Source of the DNA: Ampelocalamus luodianensis
Taxonomy: Eukaryota; Streptophyta; Magnoliopsida; Poales; Poaceae
Assembly (NCBI GenBank): GCA_036346255.1
Contig: CM070634.1
Span: 83,827,020 to 83,891,019, forward strand
DNA: 64,000 nucleotides
Direction: 5' to 3'
Shown: positions 60,831 through 64,000 of the stretch, piece by piece
Layout of the letters: each line of letters opens with the position of its first letter
Numbering within the stretch: position 1 is the first letter of the stretch
Translations under genes and position numbers: made by a program
Notes under the pieces: generated by a model
The model's input: only the letters and a program-made list of their open reading frames with translations
What the model was told of the DNA's origin: nothing
The model's database searches: none

Positions 60831-61475
60831 AGCCGGCATCTTGGCAACCGATCCGATGCCCGAACTAGTGCCGCAGAGCAGCGCTCCTGGTGCAACCGCT
60901 CGCTGCTCCTCCGCTCTGCATCTTCTTCGGCTCAACTGGCCTTCTCGGGATCTTCTTCATAATCCTCCTGGGTCTTCCTCTTCTTCGGGACTTGGTCGTA
61001 GAGGATCTCTTGCAGTGGCGACCTTCTCTTCACTCTCGCAAGGCTTCATAGACATGATCCAACTCCGTGATGGTCCTCTCCAAAGCTTCCTCCGGGCGGC
61101 CACGAATCGGGCGAGGTGCACGATCAGTAGCGTTGCTTCTCCTTCGTGGACGGGTAGCGTCTTTGGCAAGTCCACACCGCAGCTGGGTGGTAACTAAGAC
61201 GGTGTCTTGAAGCTCCTTGCGAGATGTTGCGATACGGCATGGCCAAACGCGACGACTCTCGGATACCTTCCACCAAGTGATCTTCCCGACGAGACGCGCG
61301 AAGGTTGGCTTTCCTTGTCGCTCCTCCCGCGTAGATCGTCAAAGCGACAAATAACTCCACGGTTTTGTCCATTCACTATCCAGTTGTTGCCGACATACAG
61401 TGGACGATCAAAACCTCCAAGAACTCGCAACAGCCTTCCAAAGCTCGGCGGCAGAACCTCCAAAGGCGCCACCAT
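60830..61475 (-). pseudogene. Extra ORF upstream of gag in J
   Basis: Between the primer-binding site and gag, an ATG at 61475 opens MVAPLEVLPPSFGRLLRVLG, FDRPLYVGNNWIVNGQNRGV and ICRFDDLRGRSDKE. In another frame an acidic, coiled-coil-like tail follows (EEKVATARDPLRPSPEEEED) and ends before 60830. About 200 codons are inferred in total. Some rice gypsy elements are reported to have an extra ORF before gag, so this may be such a gene. Its function is unknown, and the frames are broken near 61200 and 61050. Confidence 0.5.
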
Positions 61476-61688
61476 AGCTCAAGGCGAGGCATCCACAAGA
61501 CAGATTTAACAGGTAAGAGCAACTTTAAAATAGCGGGAGAGAAGAAATTATAGCAAAAGTTGAGGCGAGAGAGACATGAGAAGAGTTAAGCAATCAATTA
61601 ACTTTGCAAGTTAATTTTTCTTTTAGAAAATAATTTGGACACTCTAAAGACGGCCAATCTAACTAAGGTCAAGACTCACGATCAAGAT

Positions 61689-61700
61689 GGCTCGATACCA
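61689..61700 (-). other. Primer-binding site of J
   Basis: It reads TGGTATCGAGCC on the minus strand, a tRNA-iMet site missing the A of CAG, exactly as in K (12031). Confidence 0.88.
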
Positions 61701-61707
61701 CCTCTCG

Positions 61708-64000
61708 CCAGACCTGCATCACGATTCTCGAACCCTCGTATACCGCACTAGTCCAGATCACGCTAGTGCACACAGGTTAACACGTAAATATCGATCCACA
61801 CAAGCGATAAATAAAGTAAACGATTAGTTTGAATAACAAATAAGGGTTTTGACCTTATGGTCGAAGTTTACACTTATTAAGCCACGCAGGCTAACAGAAA
61901 TAAAGCAAAGAAGTGGAACGGAAACTCCAACAGATCCCACCAATTCACCACAGCAACCGATCGATCCGGACTTAACGCACGATCAGCCTTCCACGAACTC
62001 CTCCTCGAAAGCAGGCGTAGACTCCTCCACTTCTGTAGGTTTGGGCGCAAGTTTTACAACAAGCGTGAGTACACAACCGTACTCGCAAATCATACCATAG
62101 AATGCAATGTATAGATGCAGGCTTTATTCCAAAGGAAATGGCTTCGTGGTTATTTTGCAGAAATGCAACATTTGCAATTGAATACGAATAATAGATTGAA
62201 AGCATAATTCAAAACAAATAGACAATATTAATTTAACAGTTGTTTCCACAAAGACACACAGCTAAACAGATTATTTCACATAGCCATATGATTAAGGTCA
62301 CACAGCAACCATCCCAATATTTTATGAAAACTACCCCTCGTGTGAAATCCCCGAGCATGTCCATGACCGCGGACACGGCTATTCGAATAGATTGTTTAAC
62401 ACTCTGCAGAGGTTGTACACTTTACCCACAAGATACAACTAGTGTAGCAAGCACCACAGTAATAAAGCAGTTCTGAAACTTCATCTCAAACATTGACATT
62501 CCCATCAGGCTTACAAACCGCTATACCACCACATAGAATTGGTATAACACACACCGCCGACAGGAAGACGAATCGTCCCGCGATGCAACCACCAAGTAGT
62601 CACACCTCCACCTGTCACACACCCTAACCTATCCACCGAACATCAATGCCGAGAATCCATAACTTACTAAGTTAGGCCCGTCCCATACCGGGCATGTGGT
62701 CGCATAAGAAGGCTCGCCAATGGCGCACAAAGTTAAGTCCTTAATTGACCAAGGCAAGACTTCCATTTTCTAACTAAGTCACAAAGACCATCATTCCCAT
62801 CACATAGACCACCATGTCACACGCTCTCCACCACTTGCCTCGCCTAAATCCTTTACCACCCGGCTTGGTTTCAGCAACACATGCCATCACGAAGTAATAA
62901 CACATAGCACACAGCTTTATACTGAAGTTCCATAGTCACTTAGTCATAGTTCATATTTGCAACTTTCATGAGATGTGAGACTCGTAGCATGGCTAAGCAA
63001 TTGTACTCGCATCTAACCAACCCACGTTGGTGCTATAATATTACCAACTAATAACCAATCTAGGTGACAAGGAATTATGACAGCATAAGGCCAAGGTGTG
63101 ATAACAATTTGGATAATAACTATGCCCAAAGCATTTAAATAAATAAATAAAGTAGAATGCAATAATTTAACACAAAGTAATTTGAAAACTGGTTCAAGAT
63201 GATCAAAGGTATGGCTTGCCTTGGAAAAGGTCTATGTACTGGTCTTGATCTTGGGGTGCTCCTTCTTCCACAAAATTCCCGACGACTGACGCCTACTCAA
63301 AACTAAACAAAAACAAACAAAACAAATAAAAACAGAGGCAAAACAAGCTCCAAAATTAAATAAAAATCTCAGATAAATAGAGCTTGAATTTAGACAAATT
63401 TAGAAATTTGAATGGGCTCAATCGGAGTTAGGATGCAAAAGTTATGAGCTCTGGAAGATTGGAAATCTAAAAGAAACCCTAATTTGGATTTTCCAGCATT
63501 TCCCGAATTATTTCTCTGAAGAAAAATCAGAATATTGCGCAACGCTGACGCTAGCTGAGGACGTTCGGACAGGGTGACAGTGGGCCTGACAGGTGGGACC
63601 CACATGTCAGTGGCTCGGCTCACGGTAGACTAGGTCTACCGAGCCAGCTAGATCTGGACCCGGTGGACTCAGCCACGCGGCGCTGACGGGGATGCTGACA
63701 CGGCGACACCTGGCTTCCACGTTTGCACGAGGCTGACGCTGGCACCGACGTGGGACGGCCACGTTGTCCATGCCGACAACGGCGCTCGACCCGATGGTCG
63801 CCGGCGATCGGCGCTTGCCGGCGAGGTGAGTGGTACCAACGCAGCCCTTGCTATTGCGAACCCGATGAGGTAGGGCCGGGTGGTCGAACGACGAGGTGGC
63901 CGACGGCGAGCTCGAGCGCGAGCTTCTACCGTTGTCGGACGACGGCCCGGTGAGGCTTTGACGACGCGGGGGGTCCCCGAGGTAGGCCTCGTGACGCCGA
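61708..64000 (-). repeat. 5' LTR of J, 3' portion (continues beyond the window)
   Basis: It aligns with 52865-about 55130. The LTR end is degraded (GACCTGCATCACG instead of the expected GACCCAGAATTACG). It carries the TATTCGAATA block at 62380-62389. Confidence 0.87.

Larger units (their letters stand above)
52865..64000 (-). mobile_element. Element J: Ty3/gypsy chromovirus of the A family, almost complete
   Basis: On the minus strand the order is 5' LTR (running off the window), primer-binding site, an extra ORF, gag, protease, RT, RNase H, integrase with chromodomain, polypurine tract and 3' LTR (52865-56025). LTRs match each other and A. It inserted into LTR piece I. The window ends about 2.3 kb into the 5' LTR, so the outer border and target duplication cannot be checked. 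Confidence 0.93.

Overview
The window is plant heterochromatin made almost entirely of nested transposable elements. It contains Ty3/gypsy chromoviruses with tRNA-iMet-type primer-binding sites and C-terminal chromodomains, a Tat-lineage gypsy remnant, a Sirevirus-type Ty1/copia element, and two CACTA DNA transposons that carry pieces of plant genes (dynamin-related DRP2, cellulose synthase, an SF3a60-like splicing factor, an F-box/Sel1-like gene). The families and GC-rich gene pieces point to a grass, most likely an Oryza species. That is inference from family resemblance; no database was searched. I found no intact host gene, rRNA, tRNA or CRISPR array.

Layout, left to right. 1-6016 (+): 3' part of a Tekay-type chromovirus (A) with a 3.3-kb LTR. 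6017-22448 (-): leader and very long LTR of a second gypsy family (C1), split by a complete chromovirus (K, 9656-19394, +; 2371/2372-bp LTRs; target duplication CTTAC). 22449-23925: 3' end of a Tat-lineage element with an antisense ORF. 23926-27252 (+): 5'-truncated chromovirus (B) of the same family as A. 27253-about 27975 (+): start of another LTR (D). About 27976-50109 (-): a Sirevirus-like element (E). One E LTR is split by CACTA F (28836-33162, TSD TAG) and the other by CACTA G (about 36800-48783). G contains a long hairpin, a solo copy of the C LTR (C2, 37817-44948) that itself holds a K-related solo LTR (37892-40358, TSD TTTGC), and two captured gene pieces. 50110-51969 (-): LTR-like piece H. 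52209-52864 (+): LTR piece I. 52865-64000 (-): an A-family chromovirus (J) with its 3' LTR, full internal region and part of its 5' LTR, running off the window.

The genes do not form pathways. The coding regions are gag-pol domains (gag, protease, RT, RNase H, integrase, chromodomain) broken by many small indels, or captured exons. Many of the indels in A, K and J sit at CAG/CTG trinucleotides, including inside the functionally fixed primer-binding sites of K and J. Cytosine-methylation-dependent long-read base-calling error may therefore explain part of the apparent decay. The most notable structures are the multi-gene capture in CACTA F, serial hairpin modules in the K-family LTRs, a palindromic block shared between otherwise different LTR families, a half-kilobase fold-back with inward-facing TATA motifs in CACTA G, and the Tat antisense ORF.
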